This document shows, one piece after another, positions 6,935 to 13,717 of a stretch of DNA of 16,435 nt. The first letter of the stretch is position 1; each line of letters opens with the position of its first letter. The notes beneath the pieces were generated by a model. It worked only from the letters and a program-made list of their open reading frames with translations, was not told where the DNA came from and did not search any database. The stretch is from CAZRDB01 sp964598695 (GTDB lineage: Bacteria > Armatimonadota > Zipacnadia > UBA1398), in NCBI GenBank assembly GCA_964598695.1, contig CAZRDB010000118.1:1-16435 (forward strand). The letters are read 5' to 3'. Position numbers and translations under genes: made by a program.

Positions 6935-7490
6935 GCGGGTGATCCGCTGCGAGATGACGCTCGACGCGGGAGAGGGGTGCTGCGGCACGATGGGCCGGAT
7001 CGAGCAGAAGAAGGCGGCGGCCGCTCTGCGGGCGCTGGAGACCAAGCTGCGGGCCAGCTACGACAGGCCCAACATCTCGGGCGAGGACACGACCACCAGC
7101 GCCGGGCAGGCGTTCTTCGCGCGCCAGCTCAACACTTTGCGGGCGGCGCTCGCGGAACAGGACCAGACGATCGGTCTCCTGTTCCCGGACGTGCCGGGCG
7201 ACCTGGCGCCGATGGAGCTGGCGACGATCGCGGGGCAGCTCGCGGAGTACATCGACGCCGATCTCGACGATGCGCAGGTGCACGAGGTCCACGCGAAGGT
7301 CACCTGCGACGAGCCGGCCGAGGAGCGCTCGACCGGGGCCGGCCAGCCGAGCGTGCACATCAAGATCGGCGACGGCGTCGTCTTCGGCGACATGGGCCCG
7401 GACGGCATCGGGGGGCTGATCCGGCAGGCGCTGGCCTCCTGCTGTGGGGCCGTGAAGCAGCCGGAGAAGGGCGAGCAGGAGACGGAGTAG
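6882..7490 (+). CDS. Hypothetical protein overlapping the ECF sigma factor gene
   Basis: This is a 202-residue protein from TTG 6882. In the 53-base overlap with the sigma gene this frame has the stronger third-position G/C, which favours the early start. I do not recognise the family. Residues 20-45 hold a Cys cluster (C23, C33, C34) in IRCEMTLDAGEGCCGTMG. Residues 40-95 look helical and possibly coiled-coil (EQKKAAAALRALETKLRASY). Residues 100-135 are acidic, 155-172 look like beta strands (VHIKIGDGVVFGDMG), and a second Cys pair (C187, C188) sits near the charged tail. No signal peptide or transmembrane helix is visible. Its position directly after and overlapping an ECF sigma gene suggests a cytoplasmic regulator, possibly a redox- or metal-sensing anti-sigma factor. 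It lacks the HxxxCxxC zinc motif of known anti-sigma factors, so this is only a guess. Confidence 0.75.
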   Translation: MESNGLAPTGNGQPAEHERVIRCEMTLDAGEGCCGTMGRIEQKKAAAALRALETKLRASYDRPNISGEDTTTSAGQAFFARQLNTLRAALAEQDQTIGLLFPDVPGDLAPMELATIAGQLAEYIDADLDDAQVHEVHAKVTCDEPAEERSTGAGQPSVHIKIGDGVVFGDMGPDGIGGLIRQALASCCGAVKQPEKGEQETE

Positions 7491-7510
7491 GCCGGCCCGC
7501 TGTCGACCCA

Positions 7511-7548
7511 CGGGCGGGGCGTTCCAGAGTGCCGGCGCGCCCCGCCCG
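7511..7548. terminator. Bidirectional hairpin between convergent genes
   Basis: CGGGCGGGGCG (7511-7521) pairs perfectly over 11 bases with CGCCCCGCCCG (7538-7548) around a 16-base loop. It lies 20 bases after the plus-strand gene stop and just past the minus-strand tail ending at 7550. There is no T-run on either strand. Confidence 0.5.
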
Positions 7549-7549
7549 C

Positions 7550-7654
7550 TCACTGCCAGCCCCCGTCGGCGTTCATGCGCTGGATGCAGCCGACCTGGTC
7601 GCAGTGGTGGTGCGTGTGCGTGGGGCGCCCGCCGGCGCCCAGGCCAGTGACGGG
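7550..7654 (-). other. In-frame coding-like tail after the TAG of the small membrane protein
   Basis: Directly after the TAG at 7657-7655 the same frame stays open for 34 codons to a TGA at 7552-7550. Thirty-three of the 34 codons end in G or C, as strong a coding bias as in real genes here. The reading includes THTHHHCDQVGCIQRM, a His/Cys-rich stretch that looks like a metal site. The only in-frame ATG is near its end, so it has no good start of its own. It may be the lost C-terminus of the membrane protein (one-base nonsense change or sequencing error), a read-through product, or chance. Confidence 0.4.
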
Positions 7655-7909
7655 CTACTGCCTGTCCGTGCGGGCGAGGCGGTGTGCGAGGATGCCGCCC
7701 GCAAGTGCGCCGACAGGCCCCCCCACCAATAGGACGATGGCCAATCCCCGGAACTGCCCCTCCATGCAGTCGCCGACAGGCCATTGGGCGATCGCGCAGC
7801 CTGCCAGGAAGGCCCCCAGGAGCCAGCCCAAGCAGCCGCCACCGAGGATGGCCAGCACGTGTTTCGCGCCACCGTCCCGCGCCGGCCTGGTGCCGTTGCC
7901 GCCGGCCAC
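7655..7909 (-). CDS. Small two-helix membrane protein downstream of a tetraheme cytochrome
   Basis: The 84-residue start is set at GTG 7909, with GGGAGG ten bases upstream; the frame opens further upstream, but that part overlaps the cytochrome gene and is not needed. Residues 17-42 and 53-77 are hydrophobic and very Gly-rich (GGGCLGWLLGAF and VGGPVGALAGGILA), giving two probable membrane helices with tight packing motifs. Cysteines are at 26, 38 and 48. The gene begins 26 bases after the cytochrome stop on the same strand, so the two are probably co-transcribed. A membrane anchor or partner for the cytochrome is the natural inference. No family is recognised. The frame continues in a coding-like way beyond the TAG stop (see 7550-7654), so the true protein may be longer. 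Confidence 0.65.
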   Translation of the reverse strand: MAGGNGTRPARDGGAKHVLAILGGGCLGWLLGAFLAGCAIAQWPVGDCMEGQFRGLAIVLLVGGPVGALAGGILAHRLARTDRQ

Positions 7910-7935
7910 TTCCCGTCGCCTCCCGGTTCGCGTCG

Positions 7936-8454
7936 CTACCCGCCCGCTTCGCTCAGAACCGGCACCCGGACCATGGCGTGCTCGCCGTGGCAGTCGGTGC
8001 ACATCGCCTGCTGGAGGATCAGGCGACCGTTGGGCCGCGTCTTGCTCTTCCACTCGGCGAGGAATGCCTCGACCTTCGCCGGGTCCTTGTGGCCCTCGTG
8101 GCAGCGCGAGCAGAACTCGGCGACCTCGGCCCGACCGAAGAGGATGTCCGGCTTCGTGCGGCTCGTCTCATCGTTCATGTGCTCATACGAGACCCCGTGG
8201 CACATCGCGCAGGTCACGCCCTGCTCGAGGTGGCTCGCGGCGAGCGTCTCCTTGCGGAAGTTCATGTGGCACGGCGTGCACAGCCCATTGTCCTCGGGGA
8301 TCTCCCCCGTCGCGCCCCGGAGGGCCGCGTGGGCCTGAGCCCCCTCGCGCAGCTCTTGCTTGGTCTGCTCCGCACGCTCGGAAGCCACCTGGGCGAGCAC
8401 GACGCACGCACTGAGCGCCAGCACGCACGCGCCGGCGATGAAGGGCTTCCTCAC
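7936..8454 (-). CDS. Tetraheme c-type cytochrome, exported
   Basis: This 172-residue protein starts at GTG 8454 with GGAG six bases upstream. The N-terminus is a signal sequence (MRKPFIAGACVLALSAC). LSAC at 14-17 fits a lipobox, which would make it a lipoprotein, but a signal peptidase I cut near residue 21 is also possible. Four CXXCH haem-attachment sites are present: CTPCH (59-63), CAMCH (82-86), CSRCH (115-119) and CTDCH (152-156). His75, His92, His122 and His159 are candidate sixth ligands, so all four haems may be bis-His. The spacing recalls small NapC/NrfH-like or cytochrome c7-like multihaem electron carriers, but no single family is certain. It should pass electrons in the periplasm. 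It lies between an exported AKR-like gene and a small membrane protein gene on the same strand. Confidence 0.9.
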   Translation of the reverse strand: MRKPFIAGACVLALSACVVLAQVASERAEQTKQELREGAQAHAALRGATGEIPEDNGLCTPCHMNFRKETLAASHLEQGVTCAMCHGVSYEHMNDETSRTKPDILFGRAEVAEFCSRCHEGHKDPAKVEAFLAEWKSKTRPNGRLILQQAMCTDCHGEHAMVRVPVLSEAGG

Positions 8455-8492
8455 AGGGGTCTCCGTTCGTTCGAGCGGCCAGGGCGGTCCCT

Positions 8493-8514
8493 GGGACGGG
8501 GCAAGCCCCGCCCC
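8493..8514. repeat. REP-like palindrome between the AKR-like and cytochrome genes
   Basis: GGGACGGGGC (8493-8502) and GCCCCGCCCC (8505-8514) form a ten-pair stem with a two-base AA loop and one G-U or mismatch position. Read on the minus strand it runs out of the TAG stop codon of the AKR-like gene. It resembles the short G/C-rich dispersed palindromes common in environmental G+C-rich genomes. One copy is seen in this window. Confidence 0.5.
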
Positions 8515-9590
8515 TACACGTAGCGCCAGTCGTTGAGCCAGGCGTAGTCCTCGGGGAGCCGCTCGCGCATCTCACCCGCGGCCAGCTCCAGCCGTGCCCG
8601 CTCCGCGAGATCCAGCTCGCGGCGCTCCTGGACGGCCAGCGCGGCGTTCTCGACCTGGTGGACGTTGATCATCCCTGGAATCGGCGCGGTGATCGCGTCG
8701 TTGGCGAGGATGTAGCGGAGCGTGAGCCGCGCGAGTTCGTCGTCCTCCTCCGCAGTCGGGCTCTCCGGCTGGCTGTCGCCCGTGAAGATCGAGTTGCTCG
8801 CGAAGGGCTTGATCCCGAACACGCCGGTCTTCTGGGCCCGGATCGCGTCGAACAGGCTCTCCTGCGGCAGCTCCTGGGTGTCGGCCGTGTAGGGGAAGAG
8901 GATCACCGAGAGCTGGGGCCACGTCTCGACGGCGTGCCTCAGGAAGCCGTGGTGGTGTGAGGAGATCCCGAGGTACCGCGCCTTGCCCTGCTGGTGGAGG
9001 ACGTCGAACGCCTCGATCAGGGCCTCGACGTGCTCGTCGGGCTGTGGGTCGGTCATCATGCCGGTGGCGCGCCAGACATCGACGTAGTCGAGGCCCGACT
9101 CCTTGAGGCCGTCGTCGAACCCCTGGATCAGCTTCTCCTTCGTGCACCAATCCGGGTACCGCAGCTCGCGCTCGTACCAGGAGAAGCCGAGGTACATCCG
9201 GTCGCGCCGGCCCTTGAGGACTCTCGCGTAGGCGAGGATCTCGCCGCTCGAGCAGGCATCGACGTAGTTGATCCCGTGGTCGAGACAGGCGCTGACGACC
9301 TCGGAGCGGTTGGCGAGGAAGGCGTCGCGCACCTGCTCCGGCGGGAGGTCCCACTGCGTGCCCTCGGCGACGTTGAGCCGCTTCCAGTGGCCGCCGAGGC
9401 AGATCGCCGAGACCCACAGATCGGTCCGGCCGAGACGGCGGTACTCCATGTTCTCGTTGTAGCTGGGGATCGTGCCGGGGTCGGGCGGGGTCTCCTCGGC
9501 GCGTGCGCCGCGAAGGGCGGCGGCAGCGAGGGCGCCGCAGGCGGTCGTGCGGAGGAAGTCGCGTCGGTGCATCTGGCGCCGGCCGGGCAT
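8514..9590 (-). CDS. Tat-exported aldo/keto-reductase-like protein with altered active site
   Basis: Start ATG 9590 (358 residues) has AGAGGAGG seven bases upstream. Residues 1-31 are a twin-arginine signal (RRDFLRT at 9-15, then an Ala-rich core), so it is exported folded, probably with cofactor bound. Residues 48-320 follow the aldo/keto reductase TIM barrel: YRRLGRTDLWVSAICLGG, NYVDAC (109-113), KARYLGIS (203-210), and a C-terminal LARLTLRYILANDAITAPIPGM. Of the usual Asp-Tyr-Lys-His tetrad only Asp111 is clear. The Tyr position reads SSG (DACSSGE), the Lys strand reads MYLGFSWYE, and the His strand reads DYVDVWRATG. It may therefore be a non-reductase or use other residues. It is followed by the cytochrome gene on the same strand, which suggests a periplasmic redox partnership. 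Confidence 0.85.
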   Translation of the reverse strand: MPGRRQMHRRDFLRTTACGALAAAALRGARAEETPPDPGTIPSYNENMEYRRLGRTDLWVSAICLGGHWKRLNVAEGTQWDLPPEQVRDAFLANRSEVVSACLDHGINYVDACSSGEILAYARVLKGRRDRMYLGFSWYERELRYPDWCTKEKLIQGFDDGLKESGLDYVDVWRATGMMTDPQPDEHVEALIEAFDVLHQQGKARYLGISSHHHGFLRHAVETWPQLSVILFPYTADTQELPQESLFDAIRAQKTGVFGIKPFASNSIFTGDSQPESPTAEEDDELARLTLRYILANDAITAPIPGMINVHQVENAALAVQERRELDLAERARLELAAGEMRERLPEDYAWLNDWRYV

Positions 9591-9681
9591 GGTGGATCCT
9601 CCTCTCGCGCTGCACGGGTGTTCGCCCAAAGCGCTCGGAGCCCTTGCAGGGCCCCCCGGAGAGGACTCGCCCGGCGGCGCG

Positions 9682-9690
9682 TGGTACAAT
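9682..9690 (+). promoter_or_regulatory. Extended -10 promoter for ddl
   Basis: TGG-TACAAT (9682-9690) is an extended -10 with five of six consensus bases and no good -35. It closely resembles the signal at 4904-4912, including the preceding G. Transcription would begin near 9697, about 24 bases before the start codon. Confidence 0.5.
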
Positions 9691-9704
9691 GGCGGCTTCT
9701 TCGC

Positions 9705-9711
9705 AGGAAGG
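9705..9711 (+). promoter_or_regulatory. Ribosome binding site for the TTG start of ddl
   Basis: AGGAAGG lies nine bases before TTG 9721 and just after the extended -10, which together favour this start over the later in-frame GTG near 9802. Confidence 0.6.
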
Positions 9712-9720
9712 ACGAGTCCA

Positions 9721-10758
9721 TTGTCCACGAACTGGGATCGGCCGCCGGTCTGGTGCGACCGCGCGTCCGGTGAGGCCCGGCGCGCCCGGATCCGCGAGGC
9801 GGTGCGTGGCGCGCGCATCGGTGTGCTGATGGGTGGCGACTCCGGCGAGCGCGAGGTGAGCCTCCGTTCGGGCACGGGTGTCGCCCAGGCGCTCGGGAGC
9901 GTGCTCGAGGCCGAGGTCACCGCGGTCGACGTCCGCTACGAGGCGCTCGACCAGGCGCGGCTCTCGGAGCGGTTCGACTACCTCTACGTCGTGCTGCACG
10001 GCGGGCGGGGCGAGGACGGAACGATCCAGGGCTACCTCGACTGCCTGGGCCTGCCGTATACGGGCCCGGGGGTGCTCGGCTGCTCGCTCTCGATGGACAA
10101 GATCACCACGAGCCGGCTGCTCGAGCATGCCGGCATCCCGGTGCCGGCGTTCCACTGGGCCGAGAGCGGCAACCATACCGAGGCCGTCGCCGTGGCCGCG
10201 GCCGAGGCGCTGGGGCTGCCGCTCGTGACCAAGCCGCGGGCCGAGGGCTCCTCGCTCGGGGTCCGGTTCTGCCACACGGCCGACGAGCTGGTGGAGGGCG
10301 TTCGCGAGCTGCAGCAGCGCTATGGCGGCGGGATGGTCTGTGAGTTGGTGCCCGATCCGGAGATCACGGTCGGGATCGTGCATGGCTGGCCGATGGGCGT
10401 TCTCGAGCTGCGGCCCAAACGCGAGTTCTACGACTACACGGCGAAGTACACCAAGGGCCTCACGGAGTTCATCGTCCCGGCGCGGCTCGCGCCCGAGGTC
10501 TACGCCGAGTCGCTCAAGACGGCGGTGCGGACGGCCGAGGTGCTCGAGTGCCGTGAGCTGTGCCGGGTCGACATGCGGATCGCTGCCGACGGCACCCCCA
10601 AGGTGCTCGACGTGAACGCAAGCCCAGGGATGACCGAGACCAGCGACCTCCCCCAAGGCGCCGGCTCGCTCGGTCTGTCCTATGAGGAGCTGACGCTCGA
10701 GGTGCTGGGCGGGGCGCTCGTGCGCGCCGGCACGCTCTCGGCGTCGGAGTGGAGGTAG
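9721..10758 (+). CDS. ddl: D-alanine--D-alanine ligase
   Basis: This ATP-grasp enzyme joins two D-alanines for peptidoglycan precursors in the cytoplasm. It has 345 residues from TTG 9721, with about 30 residues before the conserved start. Motifs in order are GVLMGGDSGEREVSLRSG (34-51, with the substrate Glu43), HGGRGEDGTIQGYLDCLGLP (93-112), KPRAEGSSLGV (171-181), YTAKYTKGLTEFIVPA (239-254), and CRVDMRI followed by VLDVNASPGMTETS (295-308). The family usually has Glu-Val-Asn at the metal site; here it is Asp297-Val-Asn299, a conservative change. No mur or other cell-wall gene is adjacent. It is followed after seven bases by a membrane protein gene and then argG, which points to one transcript. 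Assignment is firm. Confidence 0.96.
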   Translation: MSTNWDRPPVWCDRASGEARRARIREAVRGARIGVLMGGDSGEREVSLRSGTGVAQALGSVLEAEVTAVDVRYEALDQARLSERFDYLYVVLHGGRGEDGTIQGYLDCLGLPYTGPGVLGCSLSMDKITTSRLLEHAGIPVPAFHWAESGNHTEAVAVAAAEALGLPLVTKPRAEGSSLGVRFCHTADELVEGVRELQQRYGGGMVCELVPDPEITVGIVHGWPMGVLELRPKREFYDYTAKYTKGLTEFIVPARLAPEVYAESLKTAVRTAEVLECRELCRVDMRIAADGTPKVLDVNASPGMTETSDLPQGAGSLGLSYEELTLEVLGGALVRAGTLSASEWR

Positions 10759-10765
10759 GCCGGCG

Positions 10766-11203
10766 ATGACCCACGGGCCGACGCCTCAGCAGTCGATGCT
10801 CGCCACCGGCGGCCTGGTCGCGGCGCTGCTGTTCGCCAGCTTCGTGGGGGCCGCGGCGATGCGGGCGCGGGGCGAGCGGAGCGCCGTGACGCGCTGGCTG
10901 CTGTGGGTTTGGCTCCACGGGGCCGCGGCATGGGCGATGATCGCGGGAGCGCTCCTGTTGTGGGATGGCGACTTCTGGGTGGCGCTCGACGCCGTCAAGG
11001 CAGGGCAGGCGAGTTCGCTGGGCTTCACGGCCGGCCTCGTGTGCGCCGTGGGGGCGCTGGTGGCGCTGCTGCGGTTGTCGAGGTTGGCGCGCGGCGCGCT
11101 CGGCGAGCCGCCGTTGCGCGCCGGCGACGGCTGGCCCGCGGTGGACCGGCCGACCCCGGCGGAGCATGGGCAGGCGGAGGACGAGAAGGAAGAGAGGAAC
11201 TGA
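10766..11203 (+). CDS. Hypothetical three-helix membrane protein between ddl and argG
   Basis: This is a 145-residue protein from ATG 10766, with GGAGGT about ten bases upstream inside the end of ddl. Three hydrophobic segments stand out, at about residues 12-32, 43-66 and 85-103. They are separated by an Arg-rich loop (RARGERSAVTR) and a short linker (DGDFWVALDAVKAGQ). The C-terminal 35 residues are hydrophilic and end in a charged run (AEDEKEERN). Loop charges suggest the Arg-rich loop and the C-terminus are cytoplasmic, though the count of helices does not fix this. No family is recognised. The gene sits seven bases after ddl and one base before argG, so it is translationally linked to both. 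Confidence 0.8.
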   Translation: MTHGPTPQQSMLATGGLVAALLFASFVGAAAMRARGERSAVTRWLLWVWLHGAAAWAMIAGALLLWDGDFWVALDAVKAGQASSLGFTAGLVCAVGALVALLRLSRLARGALGEPPLRAGDGWPAVDRPTPAEHGQAEDEKEERN

Positions 11204-11204
11204 G

Positions 11205-12416
11205 ATGGCCGACAAGGTGGTACTGGCGTACAGCGGCGGGCTCGACACCTCGGTCGCGGTGCAGTGGATCCGCGACACCTACGGACTCGACGTCGTCGCG
11301 GTCTCGATCGACGTGGGCGAGGAGGCGGACTACGACGCGATCATCGCCAAGGCGCTCAAGTGCGGCGCGACGAGCGAGTCGCGCGTGATCGACGCCAAGC
11401 GGGAGTTCGCGACCGACTACCTGTGGCCCGCGTTGCGCGCCGGCGCCTGCTACGAATCGAAGTACTACCTTGCCACCGCGCTGGCGCGTCCGCTGATCGC
11501 GAAGAAGATGGTCGAGGTCGCGCTCGAGGTGGGTGCGGTCGCGGTCTCCCACGGCTCGACCGGGAAGGGCAACGACCAGGTTCGCTTCGACGTGGGCTTC
11601 GCCGCCCACGCGCCGCAGCTCAAGATCATCGCTCCGGCGCGCGAGTGGGGGATGACGCGCGAGCAGGAGATCGACTACGCCGAGGCGCGCGGGATCCCGG
11701 TGCCGGTCGCGAAGAAGTCTCCCTACAGCGTCGATGTCAACCTGTGGGGGCGCTCGTGCGAGTGCGGCCCCATCGAGGACGCGAGCACGGAGCCGCCGGA
11801 GGACGCCTACGCCTGGACCGTCAGCCCCGTCGACGCGCCGGCCGATCCGGAGTATGTGGAGATCGAGTTCGTCCGCGGTGTGCCGGTCGCGCTCGGCGGC
11901 ACGAAGATGGAGCCGGTCGCGCTGATCGAGGCCGCGACCCGGCTCGCCGGCAAGCACGGCATCGGCCGCGTCGACATGGTCGAGAACCGCCTGGTCGGGA
12001 TCAAGTCGCGCGAGACCTACGAGTCCCCGGCCGCGGTCCTGCTGAGCCTCGCCCACCACGAGCTGGAGGCGCTGACGCTCGACCGCGACACCATGCACCA
12101 CAAGGCTGTCGAGGCGCTGCGCTACTCCGAGCTGGTCTACTACGGCCTGTGGGACTCGCCGCTGCGCGAGCACCTCCAGGCCTTCGTCGACTCGACGCAG
12201 GAGCGGGTGACGGGATTCGTCCGCATGAAGCTCTACAAGGGCTCGTGCGTCGTCGCGGGACGCTGGTCCGACAACTCGCTCTACCGGACCGACCTCGCCA
12301 CCTACGACGCCGGCGACAAGTACGACCACACCTCCGGCCAGGGCTTCTGCCGGGTCTGGGGCATGCCCGTCGAGGTCGCGCGCGAGCGCGACCGCAGGGT
12401 CGATGGCGCGAAGTAG
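11205..12416 (+). CDS. argG: Argininosuccinate synthase
   Basis: This 403-residue protein is the usual length. It condenses citrulline and aspartate with ATP to argininosuccinate, the next-to-last step of arginine synthesis, in the cytoplasm. The N-terminal PP-loop AYSGGLDTS (8-16) binds ATP; SHGSTGKGNDQVRFD (about 114-128) is the hallmark citrulline/aspartate/ATP region. GRVDMVENRLVGIKSRE and the C-terminal helices match the family. Start ATG 11205 has AGAGAGGA six bases upstream and follows the previous stop by one base. No argH or other arginine gene is in view, and no ARG box-like operator was seen. Confidence 0.98.
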   Translation: MADKVVLAYSGGLDTSVAVQWIRDTYGLDVVAVSIDVGEEADYDAIIAKALKCGATSESRVIDAKREFATDYLWPALRAGACYESKYYLATALARPLIAKKMVEVALEVGAVAVSHGSTGKGNDQVRFDVGFAAHAPQLKIIAPAREWGMTREQEIDYAEARGIPVPVAKKSPYSVDVNLWGRSCECGPIEDASTEPPEDAYAWTVSPVDAPADPEYVEIEFVRGVPVALGGTKMEPVALIEAATRLAGKHGIGRVDMVENRLVGIKSRETYESPAAVLLSLAHHELEALTLDRDTMHHKAVEALRYSELVYYGLWDSPLREHLQAFVDSTQERVTGFVRMKLYKGSCVVAGRWSDNSLYRTDLATYDAGDKYDHTSGQGFCRVWGMPVEVARERDRRVDGAK

Positions 12417-12425
12417 TCTGCTGCG

Positions 12426-12451
12426 CGGGCTCCCGCCTCGGCGGGAGCCCG
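12426..12451 (+). terminator. Hairpin after argG
   Basis: CGGGCTCCCGC (12426-12436) pairs perfectly with GCGGGAGCCCG (12441-12451) around a CTCG loop, starting ten bases after the argG stop. No T-run follows, so termination may be partial. The gap to the next start is only 66 bases, so some read-through into 12483 is possible. Confidence 0.55.
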
Positions 12452-12482
12452 TCGCTCCGCGTGAACGCGGGAGGGGTGCGCG

Positions 12483-13679
12483 ATGCTTCGTCGGTGCATC
12501 GGGAGGCTGTTCCTCGTAGGGGCCGCGCTGGCCGTCTTCGGGCCGGTCCCGGCCGCGCGGGCGCAGGACCCCGCGCAGATCCTGGACGTCTACCTCTCCT
12601 GTCTCGAACGGGGCGACCTGGAGGGCGCGCTGGGCTACTGCGCGCTCCCCGGCAGCACCGATCCCCAGGCTGTGCGGCAGCTTCGGAACATGATGGACGG
12701 GGTGGCGGCCGAGGTCGACCTTCCCGGCCTGACGCGGGCCCTCTCGCTCTTCGTGCCCCTCTCGCCTTCGCCGATGGAGTGGCGCGTGAAGCAGAGCTCG
12801 ACCGCCACCGCCGACGAGGCCGCGTTGGATCTCTCGGTCACGACGACGCTGATGTTCGACCAGAGGGTCTACTTCACGCGGGTGGGCGGCGGCTGGCAGA
12901 TCGACGTGCAGCGGACCTTCCTCGAGAATGCCAAGGGCAGCAGGATCGAGCGGATGCTGGCCGACCAGGCGGGCGAGTCGCAGGCTCGCGCCCAGCTCGC
13001 GCGCATCGGCGAGGCGCTCCGCCAGTATGGCGAGGCCAACCGGTGGAAGCTGCCGGCCGCCGCGACCTGGCGCGACGACCTGCAGAAGCTCGCGAACGTC
13101 GTCTCCGCGGCCGACTTCACGGCGCCGGGCGAGAGCCAGCCCTCCTACGCCATCAACGAGAACCTCGCCGGCACCCAGGCCGGGACGATCGCGGAGCCCG
13201 AGCGCACGGTGCTGCTGTTCGATGCCCAGCCGGGTACGACGGCCGGCGGTCCCTCGGCGGTCTGCTATCGCCACGGAGGCTACGCGCTGGTGCTCACGGC
13301 CAAGGGCGAGATCCTCCGGACCCAGAGCGCCGGCGAGCTGAAGTGGGGCGCCCGGCCCCTGACGGCCGGCGGCGGCAGCCCGGTTGTGAAGCCGGTCTAC
13401 CACGAGGGCAAGGAGCTGGTCCCGCTCCGGGACATCCTGGCCGCCGTCGGGGGCAAGCTGACCTGGCAGCAGGCCGAGGGGATCTCGGTGGCGGAGGCGC
13501 TCGGCCATCGGGCCGAGATTCGCCCGGGCGAGACGACGATCCGGGTCGACGGCCAGCAGGTGACGATCGGGCTGGCTGCCGCGACCCTCGACGGGGTCCT
13601 CCACGTTCCCACCGGTCTCCCGAGTCGAGCGTTCGGTCTGAGTGTCCGTTGGGTGGACGGTGGCATCGAGTACCGCTAG
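12483..13679 (+). CDS. Secreted three-part protein with a copper-amine-oxidase-type stalk domain
   Basis: This 398-residue protein starts at ATG 12483 with GGGAGGGG six bases upstream. Residues 1-27 are a Sec signal peptide (cut after ARA). Residues 28-145 resemble an NTF2-like or SnoaL-type fold (DVYLSCLERGDLEGALGYC, then VYFTRVGGGWQIDVQRTF). Residues 165-285 resemble the pilin-associated H-X9-DG/DUF1559-like segment (IGEALRQYGEANRWKLP, SYAINENLAG, YRHGGYALVLTAKGEILR), but without the usual N-terminal pilin helix. Residues 303-398 match the copper amine oxidase N-terminal-like stalk domain (ELVPLRDILAAVGGKLTW, EIRPGETTIRVDGQQV). Such stalk domains occur on secreted proteins in Firmicutes and Armatimonadota. 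The role is unknown; cell-surface assembly or adhesion is plausible. It is 38 bases upstream of the peptidase gene and probably shares its transcript. Confidence 0.78.
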   Translation: MLRRCIGRLFLVGAALAVFGPVPAARAQDPAQILDVYLSCLERGDLEGALGYCALPGSTDPQAVRQLRNMMDGVAAEVDLPGLTRALSLFVPLSPSPMEWRVKQSSTATADEAALDLSVTTTLMFDQRVYFTRVGGGWQIDVQRTFLENAKGSRIERMLADQAGESQARAQLARIGEALRQYGEANRWKLPAAATWRDDLQKLANVVSAADFTAPGESQPSYAINENLAGTQAGTIAEPERTVLLFDAQPGTTAGGPSAVCYRHGGYALVLTAKGEILRTQSAGELKWGARPLTAGGGSPVVKPVYHEGKELVPLRDILAAVGGKLTWQQAEGISVAEALGHRAEIRPGETTIRVDGQQVTIGLAAATLDGVLHVPTGLPSRAFGLSVRWVDGGIEYR

Positions 13680-13717
13680 TGGGAGGGGGCGAGCGCCGCA
13701 CGCGGTAGGGAGCGTAC

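Noticed and set aside
7550..7657. TAG as a sense codon (pyrrolysine-type recoding)
   Set aside because: rpsE, ddl, argG and others end in TAG at natural family lengths, so genome-wide recoding is not supported.
7910..8053. Upstream extension of the small membrane protein frame by 48 codons
   Set aside because: It overlaps the cytochrome coding region, is Arg/Gly-rich and has no need given a good site before GTG 7909.
7684..8523. Plus-strand frame of 279 codons opposite the cytochrome
   Set aside because: It is antisense to the four CXXCH motifs and shows no family features.
8572..10656. Open frame of 694 codons on the minus strand
   Set aside because: It overlaps the AKR-like gene out of frame and ddl antisense; composition is Arg/Gly/Ala-rich without motifs.
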